The position numbers and the translations under genes are program-made. From Variovorax beijingensis (GTDB lineage: Bacteria > Pseudomonadota > Gammaproteobacteria > Burkholderiales > Burkholderiaceae_C), in NCBI RefSeq assembly GCF_003951285.1, contig NZ_RXFQ01000001.1, forward strand, positions 434,001 through 498,000: 64,000 nucleotides of DNA. Direction: 5' to 3'. The notes beneath the pieces were generated by a model. It ran no database searches, was not told where the DNA came from, and worked only from the letters and a program-made list of their open reading frames with translations. Shown in pieces: positions 1-8,655 of the stretch (position 1 is its first letter; the number at the start of each line of letters is the position of its first letter).

Positions 1-394
1 CCTGCGAGAAATCGAACTGCGGGTTCAGCAGGATGGCCTGCATCGACGACGACGAGTTGACCTTGCCCATGCCGAGCACCGCGCCGCACACGCCGTCGGC
101 ATTGCAGTACACCGGCTGCAATGCGCCGGGCACGGCCATCGGCGCGGCGCCCTTCCAGTAGCGCTCGTACCAGTGCTGGAACTCGCCGGCCCGGTCGCCG
201 GTGTTCTGGCCGATCTCGAACATGGCCGCGACGAAGACCTTCACCTTGACGGGCGCGGCAGCAGCGGCGGCGGCAGGGCGCGCAGCCGATACCGGCGAAG
301 TCGGCGAGGCGCAGGCCGCGACAAGCAGCGCCGCGCCGCAGGCCGAGAGCCAGCGCACGCAGGAAGACGGGAACGGCCGAGGGAAGAACATCAT
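1..394 (-). CDS. Purine nucleoside permease (NUP) family lipoprotein, 3' part outside window
   Basis: The N-terminal ~131 residues are present and the gene runs off the left edge. The protein opens with a basic stretch, a hydrophobic segment and a lipobox-like LLVAACAS (Cys near residue 28), so it is probably an exported lipoprotein. The mature part carries VKVFVAAMFEIGQNTGDRAG, then PVYCNADGVCGAVLGMGK, which match the NUP/purine nucleoside permease family (PF06516) as I recall it. Members are periplasmic or outer-membrane associated and are linked to purine nucleoside uptake or processing. Two tandem ATGs (394 and 391) are possible starts; a CTGGAG Shine-Dalgarno-like sequence lies about 10 bases upstream. 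It is divergent from the topoisomerase gene with a ~120-base shared promoter region. The family call is good; the substrate is inferred from the family. Confidence 0.8.
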   Translation of the reverse strand, partial: MMFFPRPFPSSCVRWLSACGAALLVAACASPTSPVSAARPAAAAAAAPVKVKVFVAAMFEIGQNTGDRAGEFQHWYERYWKGAAPMAVPGALQPVYCNADGVCGAVLGMGKVNSSSSMQAILLNPQFDFSQ

Positions 395-515
395 TTCTTT
401 GGGACTCCAGGAAAGAACAAAGCGCCTCCATCGCACCAGCGGCGATTGCGGCGTCCTACAGGCGGCGATTGTCGGTGCAGGCACAAGCGCTGGGTACCGT
501 CACCACGCAAACCCC

Positions 516-1760
516 ATGCCGGCCCGCTCCAGATCGACCGCACCGCCCTCCAGGCCCTCGCCGACGGCCGCGCCCATTGCCAACGGCCTGGTCTACGTGA
601 ACCCCGACATGCCGGGCATCCAGCGCCTGAAGCACGGCGGGCACTTTCGCTACCGCGATGCACAGGGCCGCTGGGTGCGCGATGCGGACGAGCTCTCGCG
701 CATCCGCATGCTCGCGATTCCGCCGGCCTACACGCAGGTGTGGATCTGCCCGCTGCCCAAGGGCCACCTCCAGGCCACCGGCATCGATGCCCGCGGGCGC
801 AAGCAGTACCGCTACCACCCCGACTGGCGGCTTTTCAAGGACGAGACCAAGTTCGAGCGCCTCGAAGCCTTCGGGCTCGCGCTGCCGCGCATCCGCGCCC
901 GCGTCGCACGCGACCTGCAGGAAGGCGCGGCAACGGCCAAGGCGCCCGGGCGCCAGCGAGTGCTGGCGGCCCTGGTGCGGCTGCTCGACACCACGCTGCT
1001 GCGCGTGGGCAATGAGGAATACGCCAGCAGCAACGGCTCCTTCGGCCTCACTACGCTGCGCAACCGGCATGCGGCCGTGCGGGGTGCGGCGCTGCAACTG
1101 CGCTTCAAGGGCAAGAGCGGCGTGTTGCACGAAGCCCGGCTCGACGATCCGCGCGTGGCCAAGGTGGTGCGGCAATGCCAGCAGCTGCCCGGCCAGGCGC
1201 TGTTCCAGTACCAGGACGAAGACGGCGAACTGCGCAGCGTGTCGTCCACCGACGTCAACGGCTACATCGCCGAAGCCTCGCCCGGCGAACGCTTCACCGC
1301 GAAGGACTTCCGGACCTGGCACGGCACGGTGCAGGCGCTGGAGCTCACGCGGCTGGCCTGCGAACCGGGCCGTACGGCCGCCGACGGCACGCGCTACAGC
1401 GCCAAGGAAATACTGGCCGCCGTGGCGAAGCACCTGGGCAACACGCCCGCCGTCTGCAAGAAGGCCTACGTGCACCCGGCCGTGCTGGCGCTGGGCAGCG
1501 CGCTCGCGGGCAACGAGGAAGACCCCGCGGCCGAACTGCTGCGAAAGATGTCGGCCCGCACCGCCGCCCGCAAGACGCGCGGGCTCCACGCCGCCGAACA
1601 GCGGTTGCTCGCCTTCCTGCGGATGCATCGGCAAGGCCAGGCGCGCCAGCAGCGCGAAGCGCGCAGGGCCAACGGCAGGCGCAAGGCCGAAGAAGAACGA
1701 AGGCCTCAGCCCGGCGCGAGCGAAAAGCGCACGCTGTCGCGTTCGAGCGCCACGGTGTAG
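516..1760 (+). CDS. DNA topoisomerase IB (poxvirus-type)
   Basis: The 414-residue protein is a eukaryotic/poxvirus-like type IB topoisomerase, which relaxes supercoils of either sign by transient 3'-phosphotyrosyl nicking without ATP or metal. The N-terminal domain (residues ~25-110) has LVYVNPDMPGIQRLKHGG and the KQYRYHPDWR segment. The catalytic domain shows Arg163 in LLRVGNEEY, lysines 198/200 in FKGKSG, Arg266 and His269 in DFRTWHG, and the nucleophile Tyr318 in CKKAYVHP, so the active-site pentad appears complete. The tail (after ~370) is Arg/Lys/Gln-rich and probably binds DNA non-specifically. The ATG at 516 fits the usual N-terminus; upstream in-frame ATGs would add a low-complexity extension over the divergent promoter. 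Its last ~55 bases overlap the end of the opposite-strand gene at 1706-2383. Confidence 0.92.
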   Translation: MPARSRSTAPPSRPSPTAAPIANGLVYVNPDMPGIQRLKHGGHFRYRDAQGRWVRDADELSRIRMLAIPPAYTQVWICPLPKGHLQATGIDARGRKQYRYHPDWRLFKDETKFERLEAFGLALPRIRARVARDLQEGAATAKAPGRQRVLAALVRLLDTTLLRVGNEEYASSNGSFGLTTLRNRHAAVRGAALQLRFKGKSGVLHEARLDDPRVAKVVRQCQQLPGQALFQYQDEDGELRSVSSTDVNGYIAEASPGERFTAKDFRTWHGTVQALELTRLACEPGRTAADGTRYSAKEILAAVAKHLGNTPAVCKKAYVHPAVLALGSALAGNEEDPAAELLRKMSARTAARKTRGLHAAEQRLLAFLRMHRQGQARQQREARRANGRRKAEEERRPQPGASEKRTLSRSSATV

Positions 1761-2383
1761 CCCAGGTCCTCCGCCAGGCTCTGGAGTGCAATCGCGTCGA
1801 TGGCCAGCGCACGCGGTGCGCGGTGCGCGTCGAGCACCGGGCTGGCACCGGCGGATTCGCGCGGCAAGGCGCTGAGGCGAAGCGCGTTGCCGCCGTCGGC
1901 CTCGATGCGGATCGTGCCGGCTTCGGGCGCGCCGTCGTGCAGGTACCCGAGGCCGCCAAGCACCAGGTAGCGCAGCGCCGCACCCTGGGGCCAGCGCGTT
2001 TCGTCCGCCTGCGGCTCGAGTGCGACGTCGACAGCCAGCTCGACGCCATGCATGTCGAAGGCCGCGCGCATCAGGCCCACGCATTGCGCCACCAGCGCGC
2101 TGCGCGTGATGCCGTCATCCGTCGTGGCCAGTTCCCAGTCGCGCAGCGAGCGGATGCCTTCCACGAGTTCGGACACCTGGTTGTCGATCAGCGCCACGCG
2201 CTCCTCGCAGACCGGTGCGTCGATGACAGGTGCGCCGATCTGGCGCTTGAGCATGAGCAGCGCCATGCGGATCACCGATACCGGCGCCACCATGTCGTGG
2301 CGCAATGCCGGCAAGGCGCGGGTGAGCAGTTCGTGGCGTACGCCGGCGGCAATCCAGCTTCGGGCTCCGGGCGAGGCCTTCAT
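1706..2383 (-). CDS. Histidine-kinase-like protein with degenerate ATPase half
   Basis: The 225-residue product resembles a soluble histidine kinase core. Residues ~15-85 hold a DHp-like helical hairpin with RHDMVAPVSVIRM, where the His-Asp resembles an H-box, followed by a second helix ending LVEGIRSLRDWE. The C-terminal half has the length of a HATPase_c domain, but I see no convincing N box or glycine-rich G boxes. It may therefore be a phosphotransfer (HPt/ChpT-like) or regulatory protein rather than a kinase. There is no sensor domain, membrane segment or linked response regulator. It converges on and overlaps the topoisomerase gene by 55 bases. I do not recognise a named family; the function is inferred from fold-like patterns only. 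Confidence 0.6.
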   Translation of the reverse strand: MKASPGARSWIAAGVRHELLTRALPALRHDMVAPVSVIRMALLMLKRQIGAPVIDAPVCEERVALIDNQVSELVEGIRSLRDWELATTDDGITRSALVAQCVGLMRAAFDMHGVELAVDVALEPQADETRWPQGAALRYLVLGGLGYLHDGAPEAGTIRIEADGGNALRLSALPRESAGASPVLDAHRAPRALAIDAIALQSLAEDLGYTVALERDSVRFSLAPG

Positions 2384-2557
2384 TGCGCGCGGGGAGCCGA
2401 AGGCTTCGCCTCGGTGAGGGGGTGGCAGGCCTGCAGGCTGCTGCTGATGCGGGGTTCGGCGATCGGCTCGTTCACTTTGCGCGTCCTGAAGCGAAGGAAA
2501 GCCAAAGTATCGGCCCCGCCCCCCGTGGCGGGTGTAGGAGCGTGCCTACGCTTTCGG

Positions 2558-2737
2558 CTAGGGTTTGCCGAGGTAGACCCGCACGTCCTTCACCTCGACG
2601 CCTGCGGCGGCCACGGCCGAACGCAGCTGCGCCTCGGTCACGCCCAGCGTCTGGGTCCAGTAGCGCACCTCGTGCGCCTCGTTGACATTGATGCGGGTCC
2701 GGTCCTGCGGGCCGCGCTTGTTCGGGTCGTCTGCCAT
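2558..2737 (-). CDS. DUF3606 domain protein (59 aa)
   Basis: A 59-residue protein begins MADDPNKRGPQDRTRINVNE and continues with HEVRYWTQTLGVTEAQLRSAV and ends VRVYLGKP. This is the pattern of DUF3606, a family of small proteins common in Proteobacteria: a basic/hydrophilic start, then a short helix-turn-helix-like segment. The function is unknown. The ATG at 2737 follows a purine-rich GGAAGC sequence and gives the typical family length; a longer reading would run into the ligase gene. The 139 bases upstream separate it from the ligase stop and probably contain its own promoter. A weak hairpin (GTAGG...CCTAC) lies just downstream near 2536-2551. Confidence 0.8.
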   Translation of the reverse strand: MADDPNKRGPQDRTRINVNEAHEVRYWTQTLGVTEAQLRSAVAAAGVEVKDVRVYLGKP

Positions 2738-2876
2738 GGCGTGCTTCCTGTGTTGGGTGTGTCGATGCAAAAGACGATGCGCGCCCTTGCTGCGCGGCAC
2801 TGGCGGACGGCGGCGCGGCTCCTTGCAGGAAATGTCCGAAACCGGCGTGCGGGCGCCGCGCCCGCGGCCTTGGCAG

Positions 2877-4397
2877 CTAGCCGGCGGACCTGGCGGCGCG
2901 CGCCTGCAGCTCGCGCTTGAGCACCTTGCCGTTGGCCGTGGTCGGCATGGCGTCGATGGTCTCGATGCGAGCGGGCCGCTTGTAGGGCGACAGGTGCTCC
3001 GCCAGGTAGGCGCGCAGCGCCGGTTCATCGAGCATGGCGCCGGGCTTCATCTCGACGAAGGCGACGATCCGCTCGTTGCCCTCGGCCTCGGGCACGCCCA
3101 CCACCGCACAGAGGTGCACGCCGCCGAAGCGGCCGATCACCGCCTCGATCTCAGCCGGATACACGTTGAAGCCCGAGCGGATGATCATTTCCTTGAGCCG
3201 GCCGACCACGAACAGCGCGCCGTCCGTATCGAAGCGCCCGAGGTCGCCGCTCGCATACCAGCCACCCGGTCGCATGACCTGCGCCGTGGCCGCCGCGTCG
3301 CGGAAGTAGCCCAGCATGAGGCCGGGCCCGCGCAGCCAGATCTCGCCCGCCTCGCCCGGCGCCAGGTCCTGGCCATCGGACCCGACGATGCGCGCCTCGC
3401 CGCCCTCGACCACATGGCCCGCGGCCGTGTCCGCGCGCGGCGCCTCGACGCGCGTGAGGAACACCGAGCCCGCGTACTCCGACAGGCCATAGCCATAGTG
3501 CAGCGGCTGGTCGAACAGTGCCTCGACGCGCTGCTTGAGCCCGAGGTCGAGCGGCGCCGAGCCGGTGTAGACATAGCGAAGCGCCGGAAAGCGAGGCGCG
3601 CCGTGCTCGGCCTCGATGTGGGCCAGCAGGCGCGCGTACATCGTGGGCGGCCCGAGCAGGTTCGACACCTGTTCATGCGCCAGCGCATGCAGCATGTCGG
3701 CCGGAGAGAAGCTCGCGCGCAGCACCAGCGCCGCGCCGCCAGTGAGCGCGGCCATGAGCACCGTGCCGATGCCGAAGATGTGCGTCATCGGCAGGAAGGC
3801 GTAGACCCGGTCGCGGTCGCCCAGCGATCGCACGCTGGCCGACACGCGGCCGAAATGCAGCAGGCCGCGGTGCGACACCATCACGCCCTTCGGCGTGCCC
3901 GAGGTCCCTGAAGTGAAGATGATGGCCGCCGTGTCCGCCAGCGCAGGATCGGCCTCCGGCCGGGCCCCTGCGCGCACGGCCGAGCGCATCACGCCGGGCA
4001 GCGCCGACGGCACCGCGCCGGAACGCTGCGCATGCTGGCGCGCGGCGTCCGAGGCATCGCTCGTGAAGCAGCACAGCCGCGCATCGGCGCGCCCGGCAAT
4101 GGCCGCGATCTCGCCAGGCGACATGCGTGCGTTGACTCCGCACGACCATGCACCGATGCGGCTGCACGCCATGAGCAGCGCGATGTGCGCGGCGCAGTTC
4201 TCGGCCACCAGCAGCACACGGTCGGTCGGCCGCACGCCGGCGGCCAGCAGGTCCTGCGCGGCCGCCTCGGCCATGGCCTGCAGCGCGCCGTACGACATGG
4301 TGCCCGATGGCTCGAAGAGAAACGCCGCGCCCGGCGACTGCAATGCGCGCGCTTCGAGCAGTTCGTGGATCCGCGTGGGTGCCGGCATTTCGCTCAT
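2877..4397 (-). CDS. AMP-dependent acyl-CoA synthetase/ligase
   Basis: The 506-residue class I adenylate-forming enzyme should activate a carboxylic acid with ATP and join it to coenzyme A. The phosphate-binding loop is IIFTSGTSGTPKGVM (residues ~170-185). It is followed by YGYGLSEY (motif A5), ASGDLGRFDTDG with the ribose-binding Asp, and the C-terminal YPAEIEAVI and NGKVLKREL, whose Lys completes adenylation. No signal peptide is seen, so it is cytosolic. Its start ATG overlaps the Bug gene stop as ATGA, so the two are co-transcribed with the fused acyl-CoA dehydrogenase upstream. The substrate is unknown; the setting suggests an organic or medium-chain acid entering the CoA-dependent pathway of this cluster. 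Confidence 0.9.
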   Translation of the reverse strand: MSEMPAPTRIHELLEARALQSPGAAFLFEPSGTMSYGALQAMAEAAAQDLLAAGVRPTDRVLLVAENCAAHIALLMACSRIGAWSCGVNARMSPGEIAAIAGRADARLCCFTSDASDAARQHAQRSGAVPSALPGVMRSAVRAGARPEADPALADTAAIIFTSGTSGTPKGVMVSHRGLLHFGRVSASVRSLGDRDRVYAFLPMTHIFGIGTVLMAALTGGAALVLRASFSPADMLHALAHEQVSNLLGPPTMYARLLAHIEAEHGAPRFPALRYVYTGSAPLDLGLKQRVEALFDQPLHYGYGLSEYAGSVFLTRVEAPRADTAAGHVVEGGEARIVGSDGQDLAPGEAGEIWLRGPGLMLGYFRDAAATAQVMRPGGWYASGDLGRFDTDGALFVVGRLKEMIIRSGFNVYPAEIEAVIGRFGGVHLCAVVGVPEAEGNERIVAFVEMKPGAMLDEPALRAYLAEHLSPYKRPARIETIDAMPTTANGKVLKRELQARAARSAG

Positions 4398-5383
4398 TCC
4401 GCCTCGATGCCCTGGGCCGCCGTGGCCCAGAGCCTGCGGTCGGCCTGGCCCTTGGCCGCGAGCAGCTCCGCGCCGCCGCTCCAGACCTCGTAGCCCTGCT
4501 CGCGCAGCCGATGGGCGATGTCCTCGCGCGCGAGCGCCTTGTGCGCGGCGGCATTCAGGCGCGCGACCAGCACCGGGTCCATGCGCGCCGGGCCGTAGAG
4601 GCCGAACCAGCCGCCCACGTCGTAGCCGGCCACGCCCGACTCGATCATGGTCGGCACCTCGGGCAGCATGCGGTTGCGCTGGCGCGAGGTGACGGCCAGC
4701 GCGCGGATCTTTCCCGACTGGATGAAGGGCCGCGAGGTGGCGATGATGTCGAACATCATGGTCACGGTGCCGCCCATCACGTCGGCCAATGCGGGTGCGC
4801 TGCCCTTGTACGGCACATGCGTGAGCTGCACAGCGGTCATTTTCTCGAGCAGCGCGCCACTCAGGTGGTTCGACGCGCCGATGCCGGCCGAGCCGTAGAA
4901 CACCTTGCCCGGCCGCGCCTTCGCATAGGCCAGCAGCTCGGCCACGCTGTGCACCGGCAGGTCCTTGTTGACCACGAGCACGTTGGTGTAGTCGACCAGC
5001 GGCGCGATGGGCGTCAGGTCCTTCATCGGATCGAAGGGCATCCTGCGCTGGATGTTCGGATTGATGGTGATGGTCGGACTCGCGCCGAAGAACAGCAGCG
5101 CGCCGTCGGGCGCGGCCTTGGCCACCGCATCGCCGCCCACCGAGCCGCTGGCGCCGGGGCGGTTGTCGACGATGACCTGCGTGCCGAGCTCCTGGCTCAG
5201 CGCGGGCGCGAGCAGGCGCGCCGCGCCGTCCACCGGGCCGCCGGCCGAATAGCCGACCACCAGCTTGACGAGCGGCGGCAGCTGTTGCTGCTGCGCCAAG
5301 GCGCGCGAAGGCAGTGCGGCCAGCAGCGCGCTGCCTGCCAGCGCGGCCACGGCATGGCGCCGTGCGGTGTCGATCGATTGCAT
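4394..5383 (-). CDS. Bug/TctC-family tripartite tricarboxylate-type binding protein
   Basis: The 329-residue protein has a signal peptide (basic RRH, hydrophobic core, cleavage near ALPSRALAQ, ~residue 30). It then shows the Bug-family opening VKLVVGYSAGGPVDGAARLL, VIVDNRPGASGSVGGDAVAK and the later THVPYKGSAPALADVMGG. Bug proteins are periplasmic receptors that bind small carboxylates or amides in a Venus-flytrap fold. Most are orphan receptors without a linked TctAB membrane pair, as here. An AGGAGA ribosome site precedes the ATG at 5383. It sits between the fused acyl-CoA dehydrogenase and the ligase gene (ATGA overlap), suggesting it captures the acid that the ligase activates. The ligand cannot be read from sequence. 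Confidence 0.9.
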   Translation of the reverse strand: MQSIDTARRHAVAALAGSALLAALPSRALAQQQQLPPLVKLVVGYSAGGPVDGAARLLAPALSQELGTQVIVDNRPGASGSVGGDAVAKAAPDGALLFFGASPTITINPNIQRRMPFDPMKDLTPIAPLVDYTNVLVVNKDLPVHSVAELLAYAKARPGKVFYGSAGIGASNHLSGALLEKMTAVQLTHVPYKGSAPALADVMGGTVTMMFDIIATSRPFIQSGKIRALAVTSRQRNRMLPEVPTMIESGVAGYDVGGWFGLYGPARMDPVLVARLNAAAHKALAREDIAHRLREQGYEVWSGGAELLAAKGQADRRLWATAAQGIEAE

Positions 5384-5427
5384 GGGCGTTGTCTCCTGTT
5401 GTGTATTTCTTCGGCGGCTCGCATCGC

Positions 5428-7755
5428 TCAGGCCGGCAGGTCGAGCACCTGCCGCGCAAGGATGTTGCGCTGTATCTCGTTGGTGCCGCCATAGATCATG
5501 GCGGCGGTGGAACCGATGAGCGGCGACAGCACGTTGAAGCTCTGCCCGTCGAGCAGCTGGTCGCCGGCCACGGCGCCCTGCTCTTCGCCGGCCTCGACCA
5601 GCAGCGCGCCGATGCGGTGGTAGGTTTCGCTGGCCCATATCTTGAGCAAGGACACCGACGCAGGCAGCGGCTGGCCCGCGCGCACGATGTCGGCAAAACC
5701 GGTGTACGCGGCCGACAGGTCGAGCACGTCGAGCCGCAATGCAGCGAAGCGCTGCGCGAACACCGGGTCGGCAAAAAGGCGCCGCGCCTGCGCCAACCGC
5801 GCAAGCTGGCCCAGCGCGTACTGCGACTGCTTGGGGCTGCCGAGGAAGATGCGCTCGAAGCCCAGCAGCGCCTTGGCAATCGTCCAGCCGCCATGCAGTC
5901 GGCCCACGAGGTTTTCGGCCGGCACGCGCACGCCGTCGAAGAACACTTCGCAGAACTCGGGCTCGCCCGAGAGCGTGTGGATCGGCCGCACCGTGATGCC
6001 CGGCGTGCGCAGGTCGCACAAGAGGAAGCTGATGCCCTCCTGCTTGCGCGCGGCCTTGTCGGTGCGCACCAGCATGAAGATGTGGTTGGCGTCCTGCGCG
6101 AGCGTGGTCCAGATCTTCTGGCCGTTGACGATGAAGTGATCGCCCTCGGCATCGCGCCCCGCCACCGCCTCGGTGCGAAGGCCCGCCAGGTCGGAGCCGG
6201 CGTTGGGCTCCGAATAGCCCTGGCACCACACATGCTCGCCGCTCAGGATGCGCGGCAGGAAGCGCTGCTGCTGCTCCGGCGTGCCATGCTGGATCAGCAG
6301 CGGGCCGATCATCACGATGCCCTGGTCCGGCGCACGCGCCACGCCGTGCTGCTCGAGTTCCTCGATCCATGCAATGAGCTTGCCGGCCGGCAGCCCCATG
6401 CCGCCATGCGCCTGTGGCCACGCCGGCGCGATCCAGCCCTGCGCCGAGAGCGTGAGGTACCACTCGCGGATCTCGCTCCAGCGCGCGCGGTGCGACAGGT
6501 AGCGCAGCTGCTGCGGATAACGCTGCTGCAGGAAGGCGCGCACCATGCGACGGAACTCGGCCTCGGGCATCGCATGCCAGTCGGCGCTGCGCGGAAACTC
6601 GCCTTCCCATGCGGCGGCGCCCGCCCGTGCTTCGCCGCCGTCGGCCAGCGCGGCATGGCGGCGCTGGTGCGCGGCCACGTTGCCCAGCCACGCCGAAAGG
6701 CACAGCGTGCGCTTGTAGTAGAGGCTCAGGTCGCACTCCTGCGTGTAGCCGATGGCGCCATGCAGTTGCACCGCGGTGCGGGAGGCCTGCAGCGCCGCGG
6801 CGGTGCAGCGGGCATTCACGCGGCTGGCTTCGGCCTCGAGCCGTTCGGCCGGGAGCCCCTGGTCTGCCAGTGCCAGCACCTCGGCGAGCGCGGCCTGCGC
6901 CACTTCGAGATGAATGAACATGTCCACGCAGCGGTGCTGCAGCGCCTGGAAGCTGCCGATCGGCTTGCCGAACTGCGAACGGGTGCGCAGGTAGGCCAGC
7001 GTCTGCGCGAGCATCGCCTGGCCCACGCCCAGCAGCTCGGCCGCCTGCAAGACCTGGCCGGCCGCGAGCGCATGGCGCAGCGCGTCCTGCGCGGTGGGGC
7101 CTTCGGCCAGCACCGCGTCCGCCGGCAGCGCCACCTGCTCGAAGCGCAGGCTCGCGGCCTGGCTGCCGTCCACGAGCGGCACCAGGGCTTCGCTCACGCC
7201 GGCCGTGCCGCGCGGCACCCACAGCAGCACCGCGTCGTCGCTGCCGCGCGCCGACACCAGCCAGCCGCTGGCGGCCGCGCCGGGCAGCACCATGAGCTTC
7301 TCGCCCTGCAGCAGCACGCCGCCCGCATGGCCCGCGCGCGGCTCGCAGCCGCAGGCCAGCGGCACGGCGCTCAGGTCGCCAGCGCTCTCCTGCCAGGCCA
7401 GCGCAGGCAAGCTGCGGCCCGCGACCAGCTCCGCCAGCAGCGACTGCGCGGCCGGAGCCTCGAGCCGCGCGAGCAGCATGGCGCTCAAGCCCGCCACCGC
7501 CAGCAGCGGCTCGGGCGCCACATGCTCGCCAGCGGCCCGCAGGATCTGCGCCGCGCCCGCGAGCCCGAGCCCCAGGCCGCCCGCGGATTCGGGTGCCAGC
7601 ATGCCGGCCCAGCCCAGCTCGGCAATGGCGCCCCAGCCCTGCGCCTCGTCGGCATCGGGCCGATCCATGCGCTCGCGCCGCCGCTGGACGGAGCGGCTGC
7701 GAACGAAGTAGTCGAGCGCGGCTTCGCGCACGGCGGAAAGTGATTCGGTGTCCAT
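5428..7755 (-). CDS. Fused double acyl-CoA dehydrogenase (two ACAD modules)
   Basis: The 775-residue protein is two acyl-CoA dehydrogenase modules in tandem. Module 1 (residues 1 to ~365) has the FAD-domain stretch TRSQFGKPIGSFQALQHR (258-275) and LHGAIGYTQE (331-340). Module 2 (~390-775) has CQGYSEPNAGSDLA (511-524), VNGQKIWTT (543-551) and the C-terminal MIYGGTNEIQRNI (753-765). Module 2 lacks the Glu of medium-chain enzymes at the YxG position (Gly instead), so the catalytic base is more likely the Glu of LLGFERIF (~634). The order corresponds to the product at 48612-49727 followed by that at 47336-48517. It should oxidise a CoA thioester to the 2,3-enoyl-CoA. It is first in an operon with the Bug receptor and ligase, and divergent from the citryl-CoA-lyase-like gene. 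The ATG at 7755 was chosen because longer readings enter the divergent promoter. Confidence 0.88.
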   Translation of the reverse strand: MDTESLSAVREAALDYFVRSRSVQRRRERMDRPDADEAQGWGAIAELGWAGMLAPESAGGLGLGLAGAAQILRAAGEHVAPEPLLAVAGLSAMLLARLEAPAAQSLLAELVAGRSLPALAWQESAGDLSAVPLACGCEPRAGHAGGVLLQGEKLMVLPGAAASGWLVSARGSDDAVLLWVPRGTAGVSEALVPLVDGSQAASLRFEQVALPADAVLAEGPTAQDALRHALAAGQVLQAAELLGVGQAMLAQTLAYLRTRSQFGKPIGSFQALQHRCVDMFIHLEVAQAALAEVLALADQGLPAERLEAEASRVNARCTAAALQASRTAVQLHGAIGYTQECDLSLYYKRTLCLSAWLGNVAAHQRRHAALADGGEARAGAAAWEGEFPRSADWHAMPEAEFRRMVRAFLQQRYPQQLRYLSHRARWSEIREWYLTLSAQGWIAPAWPQAHGGMGLPAGKLIAWIEELEQHGVARAPDQGIVMIGPLLIQHGTPEQQQRFLPRILSGEHVWCQGYSEPNAGSDLAGLRTEAVAGRDAEGDHFIVNGQKIWTTLAQDANHIFMLVRTDKAARKQEGISFLLCDLRTPGITVRPIHTLSGEPEFCEVFFDGVRVPAENLVGRLHGGWTIAKALLGFERIFLGSPKQSQYALGQLARLAQARRLFADPVFAQRFAALRLDVLDLSAAYTGFADIVRAGQPLPASVSLLKIWASETYHRIGALLVEAGEEQGAVAGDQLLDGQSFNVLSPLIGSTAAMIYGGTNEIQRNILARQVLDLPA

Positions 7756-7861
7756 CGCCGCAGCGTGACAGAACGGCCCGCCGCGCGGCATTTGCATTTG
7801 CCGAAGGGAGGGTTTCGCATTCACAGACCCGCCTCGCGCGAGGGCGGCATAGATTCGGCGC
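7756..7861. promoter_or_regulatory. Divergent promoter region between two catabolic transcripts
   Basis: These 106 bases separate the fused acyl-CoA dehydrogenase (minus strand) from the citryl-CoA-lyase-like gene (plus strand) and must hold the promoters of both. The segment is relatively A/T-containing around 7789-7812 (GGCATTTGCATTTGCCGAAG), where GGCA...TGCC forms a partial inverted repeat (GGCATTTGCATTTGCC). That could be an operator, for example for one of the two LysR proteins encoded nearby. No clear sigma-70 hexamers were identified; this is a positional inference. Confidence 0.4.
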
Positions 7862-8650
7862 ATGACCACCACAAAGATCAAGAAATCCCTGCACACCGAG
7901 CTCGGCCACAGCACGCCCGACCGGATCACCGTGCGAGGGCGCGACCTGCCCTCCGAGATCCTCGGCCACCTGAACCTCGGCGACATGGCCTTCCTGGAGC
8001 TCACGGGCCGCATCCCGACGCCGCAGGAGTCGGTCACCTTCAACGCCATCGTCGTCACGCTGGTCGAGCACGGCATCACGCCCAGCGCGCTGGCTGCGCG
8101 CCTCACCTATGCGGGCGCGCCCGAGGCGCTGCAGGCCGCCGTGGCCGCGGGCCTGTGCGGGCTGGGCACGGTGTTCGTCGGCAGTACCGAAGGCGCGGCG
8201 AAGATGCTCTACGAGGCCATTCCCTTCGGCGAGAAGCCGGCCCGGCCGCTGGCCGACATGGCGCGGGACATCGTGGCCGACCACCGCGCGCGCAAGCAGA
8301 TCGTGCCGGGCCTGGGGCATCCGCTGCACAAGCCGATCGACCCGCGCACGCCGCGCCTGTTCCAGATCGCCGAGGAGAACGGCCTCTCGGGCCACTACGT
8401 GGCGCTGATGCAGGCGGTGCAGCAGGAGGCCGAGCGCGTCTCGGGCAAGTCGCTGCCCATCAATGCGACGGGCGCGATCGGCGCGATTGCGGCGGAGTTC
8501 GGCTTTCCGTGGAAGATCATCCGCGGCCTCGGCGTGATGGCGCGCGCCATCGGGCTCGTGGGCCACCTCCTCGAGGAGATCGACGACCCGATGGCCATCG
8601 AGATCTGGCAGCGCGTAGAAAAGGAAGCCGGCGGCCAGCGCCAGGATTGA
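7862..8650 (+). CDS. Citryl-CoA lyase / short citrate-synthase-superfamily protein
   Basis: The 262-residue protein is a shortened member of the citrate synthase superfamily, which makes or breaks carbon-carbon bonds in CoA thioesters. The segment PGLGHPLHKPIDPRTPRL (~residues 150-167) matches the conserved G-x-G-H-x-x-x-x-x-D-P-R active-site block with its His and Asp, and GAIGAIAAEFGF lies in the C-terminal part. At about 260 residues it lacks much of the large domain of true citrate synthases and has the size of the citryl-CoA-lyase (CCL)-like group. It leads a plus-strand operon with an acyl-CoA dehydrogenase and an MmgE/PrpD protein, so it could cleave a hydroxyacyl-CoA made by this pathway. 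The exact reaction is not established. Confidence 0.78.
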   Translation: MTTTKIKKSLHTELGHSTPDRITVRGRDLPSEILGHLNLGDMAFLELTGRIPTPQESVTFNAIVVTLVEHGITPSALAARLTYAGAPEALQAAVAAGLCGLGTVFVGSTEGAAKMLYEAIPFGEKPARPLADMARDIVADHRARKQIVPGLGHPLHKPIDPRTPRLFQIAEENGLSGHYVALMQAVQQEAERVSGKSLPINATGAIGAIAAEFGFPWKIIRGLGVMARAIGLVGHLLEEIDDPMAIEIWQRVEKEAGGQRQD

Positions 8651-8655
8651 ACGAG

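Noticed and set aside
456..2084. A 542-codon minus-strand frame over the topoisomerase gene
   Set aside because: Composition is Arg/Ala/Gly-rich with no motifs, and the plus strand encodes a complete topoisomerase IB.
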